Assembly (NCBI GenBank): GCA_003427395.1
Contig: BFEA01000851.1
Span: 284,698-314,469 of the forward strand
Direction of reading: 5' to 3'
Length of the DNA stretch: 29,772 nt
From: Chara braunii
Taxonomy: Eukaryota > Streptophyta > Charophyceae > Charales > Characeae
In this document: positions 1 through 9,904 of the stretch, piece after piece
Position numbering within the stretch: position 1 is the first letter of the stretch
Layout of the letters: every line of letters starts with the position of its first letter
Program-made: the position numbers and the translations under genes
The notes under the pieces: generated by a model
What the model saw: only the letters and a program-made list of their open reading frames with translations
What the model was told of the DNA's origin: nothing
The model's database searches: none

Positions 1-67
<67 letters not shown>

Positions 68-68
68 A

Positions 69-103
<35 letters not shown>
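1..103. repeat. (AG)n microsatellite at the left edge
   Basis: Almost pure AG dinucleotide repeat with a few AAAG interruptions near 61-90. It forms the very edge of the window; the right edge is (CT)n, so both ends probably mark assembly breaks in simple repeats. Confidence 0.97.
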
Positions 104-216
104 CAGGCTGTGTTTGGGTGGCAGACTCTCGTAAGGGAAAACAAGAAAAAAGAAAAACGGGGAGAGATTTTTGTGCATTGCGCTGTGTAACTCGACGACA
201 CATATTTTCGCATTCG

Positions 217-727
217 GAGACTGCGTCTCGCTCCGCTACTATCCGCTATACAGATTTTTGAAGAGTTTGTGTATGGCTATCAGAGTGAGAAAAACCGTAG
301 AGTCTGCGGCATAGCTCCACTTACTATCCGGTTCACAACTCTCCAATTCATCTCCAAAATGTGGTTGTATAGCGGACAGTAGTGAGCGGTATACAACGCT
401 CCAATTCGACTCCAAAATGTGGTTTACATGAGACAATAGTGGGCGCACGCGGATATTGCGAAACGATGAGCGGTCAGATTTGTTGGTCCAGACTCGAGGT
501 TCAGCATCCAAAAACACGGCGGGTCCGTGGTTTCCTTTGGGGAGTATCCGAGTAACGACTTTCGCAGGTTGGGAACTATACACCGATGGAGAGTGCAATC
601 TACGACCGATATCTGACAACTATCTGAGGGATTCCGCGCGTGTATAGTGGAGAGTAAGTGGAGCGACGCCGAACTTTCCAAAATTTAATTCAGAGAGTGT
701 ATAGTAGTGGAGCGAGACCCCAAGTCT
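217..727. mobile_element. Fold-back MITE-like element with about 30-bp terminal inverted repeats
   Basis: The left end (217-251) and the right end (697-727) are inverted copies. Both carry GAGACT followed after 3-5 bases by TCTCGCTCC-R-CTACTAT. A second, inner inverted pair lies at about 307-331 and 630-670 (the CTCCACTTACT segment and its complement). The interior has a direct duplication, with CTCCAATTC and CTCCAAAATGTGGTT segments near 340-365 and 390-425. No transposase is encoded. The nested inverted repeats and size of about 510 bp fit a non-autonomous DNA transposon. I could not define a target-site duplication with certainty. The reading frames across it are by-products of the inverted repeats. 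Confidence 0.55.
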
Positions 728-859
728 CGACAGTGTCCTATCTGTTTTATATTGTATACTGATGTGGCGTATGATCGGACAGTGCCGTATAATCGTAGAT
801 TTGCATCCCTGTAATTTGCGATTATCTGTGCTAGTGTGAGTATGCCATGAGCTAGGCCA

Positions 860-1680
860 GTGGTATTGTCGTTGTCGAGCACATCGATCCCCCAGCGGGA
901 CCCTCCCGGCCATGTCGCGCAGGGTTTGCAGGACTTCGTCGAAGAGCGTTGCCGCTCTGGCCGAGTGCGCCAACCATACCTCTTGCGAACCCCTACGACA
1001 GGATAGGGCCACGTGAAGTACAACTTACCTTCACCCATGGGCGCAGAGGTGGCCTGACCAAGGGCGTTTCCCGTTCGATGTAGCATAGGGAGTACGAGTG
1101 GTTAACGGCCGAATCGTCACCCGAGGCGCTGATCTCTTGAGCGTGATCCTGCGCCGTTCGACTAGGACGGTTAAATCTAACCATGCGAGACCTCTCACAA
1201 AAACAAAAATCAAACTTCACTCATAAATCGCGCCTAGTCCCTTTTTCCACAGACCCATAACTGTCACAAAAAGCATCAGACAAGTATCTCACATGAGGCT
1301 CTGAATACATATCGTGGCGACACAAGTTTTAATCATATTGACTAGCCATGCACGAATACGCAAGCAATCGCAGTGATGGCATACTATGTAGTACCCATAA
1401 TCACATGGTCCTCAGTTGTCTCGAGGGTCACTTTCCACGTTCAAGTGTCAGCTGATACGCGCCTTGAGGGACTAATCTCTCGACGCTAGGCAATCGCCAA
1501 GGCGTTGAGAGTTATACCCTCTTTTGCCATGTGCACCATGTGGAGAGTGGATGGTAGACATGTTCCAGCCCATTGTGGCAGTCCGCGTTTCTAGCCTTGG
1601 AGACAAGCTCCATCATCCAGGGTCTGGAAAGAGGTCAAGGGGTTTGACTTTGACGACTGCCACAGACTTCAACGTTCAAC
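860..1680 (-). repeat. R2 half of the composite repeat, inverted copy
   Basis: This block is the reverse complement of a repeat found forward at about 4960-5690 and 19430-20290. Shared landmarks (given in forward sense) are a CCTATCCTGTCGTAGGG-type segment here at 990-1006, the GAAACGCCCTYGG segment (about 1060-1072), the CTAGTCGA-type segment (about 1155-1170), TAGTACGCCATCA (about 1375-1392) and a GGTTTGACTTTGACG-type segment in this orientation near 1640-1655. Identity to the other copies looks roughly 65-80% by eye. No coding capacity is recognised. It behaves as one half of a larger element whose other half (R1) lies at 2340-3110. Confidence 0.7.
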
Positions 1681-1841
1681 TATGAAAATCCTAAGAAGTA
1701 AAGGATAGAAAGGGATTTTTTTTTTTCCTGTCATCTTCAAAACTATTTAATCACTGCGCATGGTCTCAGTGGGTCATGCGAACATAAAAAACATAAATAA
1801 AAGATTAGGAGATAGGAGACAATTACTCTCACAATGGCAGA

Positions 1842-2172
1842 GATAGGTAACCGAACCCAAACGTTCGGGACCGAACGCGAATGAGCGCTGAAACTCTCCG
1901 AACGCGAACATAAAAATATTTCAAAAAAAAAAAAAAAAAACTTTCTCCAAAAAATCTGAAAACAATATATGCTATGTAAAATAATAATACAAACAACGTT
2001 TGCCTTGGAGGTATGGTCAAATTCGTAACCAAACTGGAGTTAACAATCAAAAACCAAAGCAAAGTTTTTTTTTTTTTTTTTTTTTTTAATATCGGCCGAA
2101 CACGTTCGGGTGGCGTTCGGCCGAACACCCGAAAATTTTCGGACGTTCGAAAAAGCTCCGAACATGTTCGGT
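1842..2172 (+). mobile_element. CGAACG-family MITE, short copy (M1)
   Basis: Begins GGTAACCGAACCC, runs through a CGAACG-rich module (1842-1915), a poly(A) run at 1922-1940, an AT-rich core, a poly(T) run at 2066-2087 and a second CGAACG-rich module in inverted sense (2091-2172). It abuts a (TA)n microsatellite on the right. The same module order is seen in the longer copies at 10475-13203. This copy lacks the central CGCCATCTTTGGCG hairpin units and so is an internally deleted version. It sits between the two halves of the inverted R1/R2 composite, so it inserted there later or replaced spacer sequence. Confidence 0.6.
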
Positions 2173-2181
2173 GTGCTACAC

Positions 2182-2183
<2 letters not shown>

Positions 2184-2238
<55 letters not shown>
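2184..2238. repeat. (TA)n microsatellite
   Basis: About 27 uninterrupted TA units immediately next to the end of a CGAACG-family MITE. The same association recurs near 11152, 11215, 12745 and 20769. Confidence 0.97.
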
Positions 2239-2242
<4 letters not shown>

Positions 2243-2339
2243 ATGAAGTATGAATTTCAACTCATTGAACATGCGTTCAATCACATCAAAGATCCACATG
2301 GGCAGAGCACACGCTACACAGGGTCATCACACCTCTTTG

Positions 2340-3110
2340 CCTTATCCACACAAGCCCCAACCTTTGTCTAACTCCCCAAAATAAAAACACTCAGTCCTTT
2401 TTAAATGGTCATTTAATAAAAATTGAGGTAAAAACCCCAAAAGAAACATTTCAGTCCACAGGGGCTAATGCCTTAGGTTGAATAGCGAAAATGAATTAAA
2501 GTTGAGTCAGAAACCGAATTGTTATCAAAGGATAACAAAAAAATGATTTTTTATAGGATCAGGGCGAACGAGTGAAGCCTTCAATCGAATACGTAGATCT
2601 GCATCAGAGTACAAGTCAAAAGGAACCAAATATTATTTAAAATAGATGGAGGGCAAACTTTTTCCCTAACTCCTTTACTAACTTTTACCTTACCTCCCTC
2701 AGAAGTTATTGAGAACCTTGGCATCATCCTATCAAGTTTCTCCTGGCATAAATTAATCTAACTCTCGAAATTCCATAAAATTTCGACAGTGCTTTCCATA
2801 GAAAAAGTGTCTTTCATAATTTTCACGAGCCCAAAAATTACTCTCATTTCAAATTGTAAAAATTTCGACAGCCCTTCCCATAGGAAAAGGAGGCTGCCAA
2901 GATTTACACAAAGCTGAAAATATAAAAAACAAAGTACAACTACACTTGGGAATAACCTTTTGATACTTACCTGAAAGTTAGAACTAGCGATAGTCTACAC
3001 GACCCTTCTTTGAAGGTGGCATCGCAAGCTAGCCCTAGTCCTAACTCCTGGTAAGATCAAACTTATCTTATCTCAAACTTCCCTTCCCACCATTCATTTT
3101 AGTATATCTA
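2340..3110 (-). repeat. R1 half of the composite repeat, inverted copy
   Basis: Reverse complement of the R1 repeat at 3283-4850. Shared landmarks (forward sense) are the GACAAAGGTTGGGGCTTG segment, the ATGGTCATTTAATAAA segment (2405-2422 here), the GTTATC-loop-GATAAC hairpin (2521-2540 here, with a changed loop), and the motif CTGCCGAAATTT-like (near 2780-2800 and 2865-2885). Together with 860-1680 it gives a minus-oriented R1-R2 composite facing the plus-oriented one that starts at 3283. Confidence 0.65.
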
Positions 3111-3282
3111 TGGTTCCAGCACTCGGCAAGCATCTAAGCAAACAAAACTATCAAGAGATGCCCCAAAACGAGTGTCTCCTAATCAAACATGCATAATCGA
3201 CATCTCTCTCTCAATCCCACATTTGCTTTAGCCAAGTAGTTTGCTGATTTCTCCATTCCTTGATTGGGTGGTATAGCTATAT

Positions 3283-4850
3283 GCCTTATGTAAGTTGGGT
3301 ATAAAGGGATAAATCATTGAAAGATCATGAACTATGTTTGATAAGGTTGGTTTTGGGACTAGTGAGAGTATTTACCTTTGTGGTTTGACTTGCATGTGGC
3401 TGAGTGAGATCACTACTTAGTCTGAGTTTTTGTGGATAGGTAGTTGCTTTAGATGTTCGTCACGTGCTAGAGCTATAGGAGTTAGTTTCAATTCCTGCAT
3501 TTTATGAGCTAAGTTTTTTTTACTTAGGTCAAATTCTGCATTTTCTGGGATCTTTTATTATACTTGGTCTTACATAAATCTTGGTAAGTCAATTTTTCTA
3601 CGGAAAGCGCTTCAAAAATTTCTACAAAACCAAGGAGTTCGTCAAATTTTCGCTTTCAAAGGTTCAGTTTGTCTAAATTATATACATGACTTAGTAAAAA
3701 TTTGGAAAGTTTCCTTTCCTAAAGAGAGTGCTGCCCAATTTTTTGCTAATTCAAGGAGTTTGACAAAATTGCACTTTGGGAAGTCAAATTTATTTTTTAG
3801 ACTTTGAACTTATGGAATAGTACTTTCTCTACGGGGAGCGCTGCCGAAATTTCTACAAATCTAAGGGGTCAGTTGAACTTTGTTCTAAAGTCGAACTCAA
3901 GTTTGACTTCCGAGTTCCTATCTGACTTAGTATAAATCTGGGAAGTCTACCTTTCTAAAGGAGATGCTGCCCAAATTTTTACTAATTTAGGGAGTTAGAC
4001 AAAATTTGACTTTCTAAAATTAAAGTTTGATTTTTTTTTTCATATTTAAGTTATTATAAATTCTGAGAAGGCATTTTTTCTACGGGAAGCGCTGCAGAAA
4101 TATTCTTAGTTTAGAGGAGTTAGATTATATTGTGACAGGTGACAATTCTGACAATCCACTTTGTATAGAGGGGATTCAGCCAAAAGTCTAATTTTCATTA
4201 GGCACTGACTTAGGGGTAAACTCAGACTTAGTTAAGTAGGATGGTTCTTGGTGAACTCGTGATATAAAAATTACTCTCGATTTGAACTCATAGATTTAGC
4301 TTTGGGATTGACCTGTTTTGTGTTACAGGTCCTCTTGAACGTTTGATTTGAAATCAGGATTAAATTCAACTTGATCCTACAAGGATCACCTTTTGTTATC
4401 ACTGATAACAGGTCGGTTGCCGATTCATCGGTCTACGACTCAACTCCAATTCATCCTCGAATACTCAACCTAAAAGGATTTAGCCCTGATTGTTTTTATT
4501 GTTTTATTAAGGTTTTCACCCGGACTTTTATTGAATGGTCATTTAATAAAGGTATTGAGTATTTAACTTATGGGAGGTTAGACAAAGGTTGGGGCTTGCA
4601 TGGCTAAAGCGAAGGGTATGAGTATGAAGACTGGTTGAAGTTGACTCCGTGTAGTGTGTGGACTTTTGGTTGACTCTTTGATGTGATTGCAGGTCGTTTT
4701 GTGGTTCGGATTTTGAATTTGACTGTATGCGATGACACACATATATATAGTTGTGAGGAGTCTCACTGTGATTGTGAGAAGTGATCGCCACATACTTATT
4801 TTCTCATTTTCATATATATATATATGTATATATGTATGTTGGGTGTCCTC
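3283..4850 (+). repeat. R1 half of the composite repeat, copy A
   Basis: Matches 17325-18640 along its length: the same opening (TATGCCYTATGTAAG), the same ACTTACCTTTGTGGTTTG-type segment, the GTTATCACTGATAACA hairpin (4396-4410), TACTCAACCTAAAAGG, TTTCACCCGGACTTTTATT and AGAAGTGATCG near the end. Internally it holds five degenerate units about 115-125 bp apart, each with a GGRAGCGCTGCC-like core followed by ACAAAT and GGAGTT (near 3600, 3716, 3830, 3955 and 4080). No protein family is recognised. It could be non-coding sequence of a large non-autonomous retroelement or DNA transposon; I cannot tell which. Confidence 0.75.
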
Positions 4851-4959
4851 GTGGCCCGACAGACCCTACGCTTAAGGGTCTTATTGGGATTGGGATTGGA
4901 AAAGGAAAGAAAAACCCTTTATTTGTTGTATGTTTCTTAAAAATTTCTTAGTCGGACGT

Positions 4960-5690
4960 TGGTCCTGGACCTGGATTCAAGGTCCTTGTCCAGGACATCC
5001 CAGACCCTAGACTCTGCATGGAAGGGATCGCTCCCCGCGCAAAGCCTATTTGCCCTGCCTGCCGGGACACAGCCTAAAGGTCGGAGGTGCCGCGGAGGTC
5101 GCACGGTTGTTCCTTCAGTCGTGCAATATCGTGAAGGGGTAAGCTTTCACGATACTTCGAGTCTGACACTTGAGTGTTTTAAGCGGTAGTTGGATCCACG
5201 AGGGAATGCTTGATTATGGACACTACATAGTACGCCATCATCGCGACTGTTTGTGTATTCATGCATTGCTAGTAGATATAGGAAGGTTTCGCGTCCTCAC
5301 GATTTTATACTAAGTCTCGCACATGACACCTATCCGATTTTTTGCATCAGAGAGTTATGAGATGGCTATTAAGGGATTAGGAGTGTTATCGCGTTGTTTG
5401 TTCTGTGTCATATATGTATATGTGTATGTGTTTTTATTTTTATGTTTTTTAGAGTGGTGTGGGCGTGGTGTGTGGGATGTATCCTAGTCGATCGACGACG
5501 AGTCGTGATTGGGACCTCAGCCCCCCCAAGGGATCGGTTCTCGTGCGGGTCCGATAGAGGCATAAAACCAAGCGTATCCCCTATGCTACAACGAATGAGA
5601 AACGCCCTTGGTTAGTCCACCTTTGCGATTGCAGCTGATTAACTTTCGTACTGTGGACTGGTAGCTCGGCGGGGATACGTTGTCGAGCGT
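4960..5690 (+). repeat. R2 half of the composite repeat, copy A
   Basis: Aligns with 19430-20135 through GGACGTTRRTCC, GACACTTGAGTG, CATAGTACGCCATCAT, TTTTATACTAAGTCTCGC, TATCCGATTT, ATCCTAGTCGA-CGACG, CCCCTATGCTACARCGAA, GAAACGCCCT and GTAGCTCGGCGGGGATACG. It follows R1 at about 110 bp spacing, the same order as in the second composite. Small hairpins are visible, for example ATCGTGAA/TTCACGAT around 5129-5153. The open frames here are short and do not resemble a protein family. Confidence 0.7.
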
Positions 5691-5699
5691 ATCGGCCCC

Positions 5700-6175
5700 C
5701 GCGCGAGCGAGGGCCCTCCCGGCCATGTCACGCAGGAGTTTAAACATAACCAAAATCAAGAGACAACTCTAGGACGACGCATACATTATCTCGCGGACCG
5801 CCGTGACGGTCGTGGTCGCACCGTCCCTTTGCCACTCTAGCCGGGTGCGCCAGTTGCACATCTCGCGGTCCCCTACGACAGGACAAGTTCCTGCGGGGCA
5901 TAAGCTTGCTTCCCTAAGGGGCTGCCACCACCTTTAGGGGCATATCCCTACCGAGCTACTGACCCACGTGCGAAAGTTTTTTTGCATGCAGTTGCAGAGG
6001 TGGGTCAGCCGAGGGCGTTTGCTCGCTCGCTGTAGTATAGGTACGCGCGATTAAAACGCCTATTGAACCCGGACGTCGTCTGTTCCTCAGGGCGCTGATC
6101 TCCCAGGTACAAAGCGTACGGCGGTCGACTAGGACGGTCTCAACCAAGCGTGAAACCCAATTATTTATCATAATC
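5700..6175 (-). repeat. Second inverted R2 fragment
   Basis: Shares the CCCTCCCGGCCATGTC, CCCCTACGACAGGA, GCAGAGGTGGGTC, GAGGGCGTTT and GACTAGGACGGT segments with 860-1180, so it is an inverted R2 copy placed directly after forward R2. The ends meet near 5690-5700 with a CCCCCGCGCGAGCGAGGG segment. The 5215-6175 stretch is therefore itself an imperfect long inverted repeat. Confidence 0.6.
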
Positions 6176-7683
6176 CCTTAGACATATAACCAAAAAGAAT
6201 TATAACATTCACAGACAATTATATCAAAAGAAGTCGATTGTAGTCGACAAAAATATATCAATATGAAATGATAACTAAAAAGATGAAATCATCATTAGAT
6301 ACATCTCATAATACAATATCAAAATTACACAAGATCAAAATAACACTCGACCGCCCTGGGTCGAACTCCACAAAAATCATACAGCCGCCAACAAGGAGTT
6401 GACTTTAGACAATAACATATATGCAGCCGACAAGGTAGTCGGTCTGTCTTAGTTTTGACTTGATGAGATGTGCTGCCAAAGTTATTCATTCCATCCTACC
6501 GCCGACCTAAGATTGAACACGCACACACCCGTCTCCATACTTTTCTCAATCTTCTTGGATGATGGGTTGTTTTGTGGATGATTCTTTATCAGGGGCATTG
6601 CTTGAGGTGTTGCATGCCTCTCCCTCTAGGAAGTGGTCTGGGGTACTCCTCCTCCTCGCCCGAGCACAAGACTCGGATCTCAGAAGTCGGGCCGTCTCCA
6701 CCGAATCGGCAAAGTACCCCCTTGTTGAACGGTCCACTCTGGGTCGATAACAGGGCCGGCTCCTAAAGCAACGAACCCCCGCCCCAGATGCTTCCTGAAG
6801 AAAGAGAATGTGTTCACCACAAGAAAGTTTCCAGTTGTCCCGTTCGTCTCTTGCCTGAGGCAACTCAAATGAAAATAGTTAGGAAAGGTAGAGAATGAAA
6901 ACCATTTAGACAGATAAAAGTCATTCAGGAAAGAGGTGACCAATCTTTGGGAAAAAACTACGTTCATTTAACCTTATCTGCTTTATTTGATTCGAATTCG
7001 TTTTACGATGCGCAGAAAATTGACATTTTTCAAAACAACCAACCCTTTTTGGCATGCAGGCAGGTGAGAAGTCAAGAGAAGACACTCCTTTTCCATTTTC
7101 TCAATAGGCATAATCAATCTCCTTTGCAAACATCCTTCTACCTACCTGCACAGATCACAAAGCAAAAGAGACAAGTTCAAAGAAAACCAATGCAATTCTA
7201 TATCCAAGTCAGACATCCCAATTCACATGCAAACACACATTTCCTTTGCCATTTTCAAAGAACATTCAAAGAACAGGGTCAAGCAAGTGTGGGTTCACAC
7301 AGGTGTGAAGAGAAATCTGAGTCCGAGTCAGTCCACTAACTGACCACTGACCTTGAGTGAAGTTGTACGACACACTCAAGAAGGTCGTATAGAATTACGT
7401 CTTTTTTTTACGAGAAGGTAGTAGTCGTCCCCAGTCGTCAGCAAAGTGATCAACACCACTCTCTTGCTGCACCTGCCACAACACCCCCTCACTTACTTTT
7501 CAGTAAGCGTCGTTGCCAATTGCTTCCGCCGTCACCGCGTTACTGCGTCGTCAAGTCCAAGCTATCTCAAAATACACCACTCTAGCGGTACCTTCACTCC
7601 GCCAATGCCTAGTTGTTGCTCAACGCAAAAATACCATTGACACTGCTTTAAATCCTATGTCGTCGTTGTAATTTTTTTTTTGC
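6176..7683. other. Stretch with no recognised gene
   Basis: AT-rich to mixed composition. Open frames of up to 130 codons exist (for example 6947-7339 plus) but have no recognisable domain, and their composition is that of noncoding DNA. Small hairpins are present near 6231-6250 (GTCGA/TCGAC) and 6429-6443 (CCGAC/GTCGG). Nothing else is supported. Confidence 0.5.
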
Positions 7684-8095
7684 AGCACTTCCATACCACC
7701 GCCGACAAACTCAGTGTCGCCGCCGCAAAAATTCGACAGCTATTCCGCACCACCACCGTCAAACTTAGTGTCGCCGCCGCAGAGTTTCGACAGTGCTTCC
7801 GCACCACCGCCGTAAGACCTGCGTCGCCGCCGCAGAAATTCGGCAGCACTTCCTTTCCACCGCCGTAAAAACCCGCGTTGCCGCCACAAAATTTCGGCAG
7901 CACTTCCATACTACCGCCGTAAATCTCGCGTCGCCGTCCCAGAATTTCGGCAACACTTCCGTACCGTGACTACCGCTGTAAAACTCGCATCGCCACCGCA
8001 AAATTTCGGCAGCACTTCCGTACTACCGCTGTAAAACCCGCGTCGCCGCCACCCTGACGCTGTAAAATTTTGGCAGCACTTCCCCACCATAGTGG
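7684..8095. repeat. 54-bp minisatellite, about 8 units
   Basis: Tandem units of about 54 bp, recurring at about 7685, 7739, 7794, 7848, 7902, 7956, 8014 and 8076. Each contains a TTTCGRCAGCACTTCC-type core, then a CACCGCCGTAAAA-like segment and GCGTCGCCGCCGC. Because the period is a multiple of three, frames stay open on both strands, which explains several short ORFs here. The unit core in reverse complement (GGAAGTGCTGCCGAAATTT) matches the internal repeated motif of R1 at 3830 and 17645. Confidence 0.9.
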
Positions 8096-9353
8096 AAAAA
8101 TGTAGGCCAAAATTAGTAAAATTTCGGCCCCAAGCCGAAATTTCACTGTGCCACACTGTCGTAGTCCCGCAGCGTCACTGGGTCTGTCCCATGGAACCAG
8201 CACCAGCCAGAAGGGAGGGGAGCAGAATGCTCTCTGCCTTGGCTATGGCTGCCCTCCTCCTTGTCCGACGCTCCTTTGCAGTCCTCCAGCTCCGCCGGCA
8301 GCACTCCTGCCTCTTCTCCAACACTCCAGCAACGAGGCAAGTGTGTTGTCACACACTGGCAGCTGGAGGCAAGTGTGAGGCAGTTGGGGGACAGCTGCCT
8401 CTTTTGTAGTGGCTGAGGAGGGCAGCAGCAACCTCAGCTGCCCCCAGGCAAAATTTGTCACTTGCCTGGGCCCGTTGATCTGAGCCAGATCAACGGACTG
8501 AGGCTGTCTCACCTCAGCCACACACTTAGGGTGGCAGTTGTACTCAACTGCCCTCCTCTTTTTCTCCCTTTTCCTTGCACTCAGCCCCACACTGAGTGAA
8601 GGTTCAGCGGGAAAATGGTTGTTTCCAGCCAAGTTCTCCTCACCACCTCTTCATTTCCCCTGCCTCTGGCCTGAGTCACATTCAGGCCAGTTTGGCCTGT
8701 ATGTGATCATAGCCGTGGCCACATTCGTGGCCGAGGCTTTTTCTTTTTCCCTTTCTCCCTTTCTACCTCTGCCCTCCCCTGAAAACGGGGAGGACAGTTG
8801 TCAGATTGGGAGAGGTAGGTCCTCCCTCTCCCCGTCTCCCGTTTCCCTCCTCCCTCCCTTTCTCCAGCCAGCTCTCACAGCCCCATTCCCACGCGCACGC
8901 CGTGAGCCGCGAGATCCACGAATATTCGTGGCGTTCTGGGTGGGGAGCTGGTCTTGCTCCCACACAGCCTGAAAAGGCTGTTCCCTCCCAGCCACGACGT
9001 AAGTTACCTCGTTGTTTTTTTATTATTATTTTTTTTTACAGTTCTTCACGAGGCAGTTTGCCTCGTTTCTGCCCCTTTTCCTGGTTCCCCCCCCCCCACA
9101 TCCTGCTGTCCAACAACCACAAAATGGGGAAAGGAAAAAAAAAAAAAAACTAAAAAGAAAACAAAAAAACTTACCTCTGCTACCCGTTTCTTCGGACGAA
9201 CGAGTACAGACCTTGAAAACTGACTGAGGGGAGGGGAAAGGCATCCTGTGGGGTGTATATTTCCATGTTCTAGTGGAAGATTCATTCGATTTTGCTCATC
9301 CTGTCGTTGGAGTCTTCAAGGGGTCAACTACTGGTAAGGTAGCAATCCCCCCC

Positions 9354-9354
<1 letters not shown>
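8096..9354. other. Dense series of short perfect hairpins, no gene recognised
   Basis: Successive unrelated inverted repeats with short loops, read directly: 8119-8128/8134-8143 (10 bp), 8443-8451/8462-8470 (9 bp), 8472-8481/8487-8496 (10 bp), 8498-8503/8512-8517, 8533-8540/8545-8552 (8 bp), 8578-8584/8592-8598, 8666-8674/8682-8690 (9 bp), 8711-8738 (two-step), 8773-8779/8787-8793, 8808-8815/8825-8832 (8 bp), the palindrome 8916-8931, 8964-8969/8976-8981 and 9048-9054/9060-9066. The block is pyrimidine- and GC-rich with short T and A runs after 9010. ORFs of up to 144 codons show no domain and are low in complexity. Confidence 0.7.

Positions 9355-9414
<60 letters not shown>
9355..9414. repeat. 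(CT)n microsatellite
   Basis: Nearly pure CT repeat, about 28 units, preceded by a C-run. Confidence 0.97.
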
Positions 9415-9415
<1 letters not shown>

Positions 9416-9417
<2 letters not shown>

Positions 9418-9504
9418 GAACCTAGACGTCATAGGCGCCGTGTTCAGGCGCAGACTGTGCCTGAACCTAGACGCCATAGGCGCTGGGTTCAGTTGCAGAG
9501 AATG
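9416..9504. repeat. Two-unit tandem repeat of about 45 bp with internal hairpins
   Basis: Both units read CCTGAACCTAGACG-Y-CATAGGCGC followed by a G-T-rich stretch and GTTCAG. GTTCAGGC at 9442-9449 pairs with GCCTGAAC at 9459-9466, so the end of unit 1 folds against the start of unit 2. It lies 20 bp upstream of a hammerhead-like core. Confidence 0.7.
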
Positions 9505-9523
9505 ATTGTCGAGGGATGACCTC

Positions 9524-9561
9524 CTGATGAGTCGGTGAAATCCCGACGAAACAGTCTGTTC
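9524..9561 (+). ncRNA. Hammerhead-ribozyme-like core, degenerate copy (HHR1)
   Basis: The conserved CTGATGA box (9524-9530) is followed by a 5-bp stem II (GTCGG 9531-9535 with CCGAC 9543-9547, 7-nt loop), then the GAA-A box (9548-9551) and a 3-bp stem III (ACA 9551-9553 / TGT 9557-9559). This is the order expected of a minimal type I hammerhead with a very short helix III, as known from Penelope-like elements. The base at the cleavage position is T, and the first stem I pair would be C-C. Relative to HHR2 (TGTCACAGCC) the site reads TGTTCAGCC, consistent with a lesion at the cleavage site. It probably does not cleave efficiently. Confidence 0.6.
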
Positions 9562-9562
9562 A

Positions 9563-9593
9563 GCCCGTTCGTTTTCAACGAACGGGCGTTTTT
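9563..9593 (+). other. 11-bp hairpin followed by a T run
   Basis: GCCCGTTCGTT (9563-9573) pairs perfectly with AACGAACGGGC (9577-9587) around a 3-nt loop and is followed by TTTTT. A shorter relative (GCCCGTT/AACGGGC with the same TTC loop) is at 9702-9718. It starts two bases after the HHR1 cleavage position. A terminator-like or RNA-stability role is only a guess. Confidence 0.6.
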
Positions 9594-9824
9594 ACTGGTA
9601 GCTAAAAACATCGAATCTAAGAAAACAAAAAAATCTAAAGAAAATCTAGGAAAAAAAAAAAAATCTAAAAAAAATTAAAACCACTTACCTCAGAAACGGC
9701 TGCCCGTTTTCAACGGGCGCCTGTAACTCTTCTCGGGACTTACAGTCCCCTGCCTCATCTTCTTGTGCCATCTGGCGTGTTAGATCATAGTTTTTTTTTT
9801 TTTTTTTTGCTGGTAATAAAGCAA

Positions 9825-9871
9825 ACCGTTGGCTTATGCCAACGGTAACAGCTATGTGCCCTTGGGCACAT
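9825..9871. repeat. Two adjacent perfect hairpins
   Basis: ACCGTTGGC (9825-9833) / GCCAACGGT (9838-9846) with a 4-nt loop, then ATGTGCCC (9854-9861) / GGGCACAT (9864-9871) with a 2-nt loop. Both are perfect and could form cruciforms. Confidence 0.75.
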
Positions 9872-9904
9872 CTTCGCACGCCATGTGGCTCGGTTTAGAA
9901 TTTT

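Noticed and set aside
2013-2299. Frames with long YI or K runs
   Set aside because: Translations of (TA)n and poly(A)/poly(T) tracts.
7655-8203. Several overlapping frames giving repeats of the type VLPKFCGGDA
   Set aside because: They follow from a 54-bp minisatellite whose period is a multiple of three; frames are open on both strands, so this is not evidence of a repeat protein.
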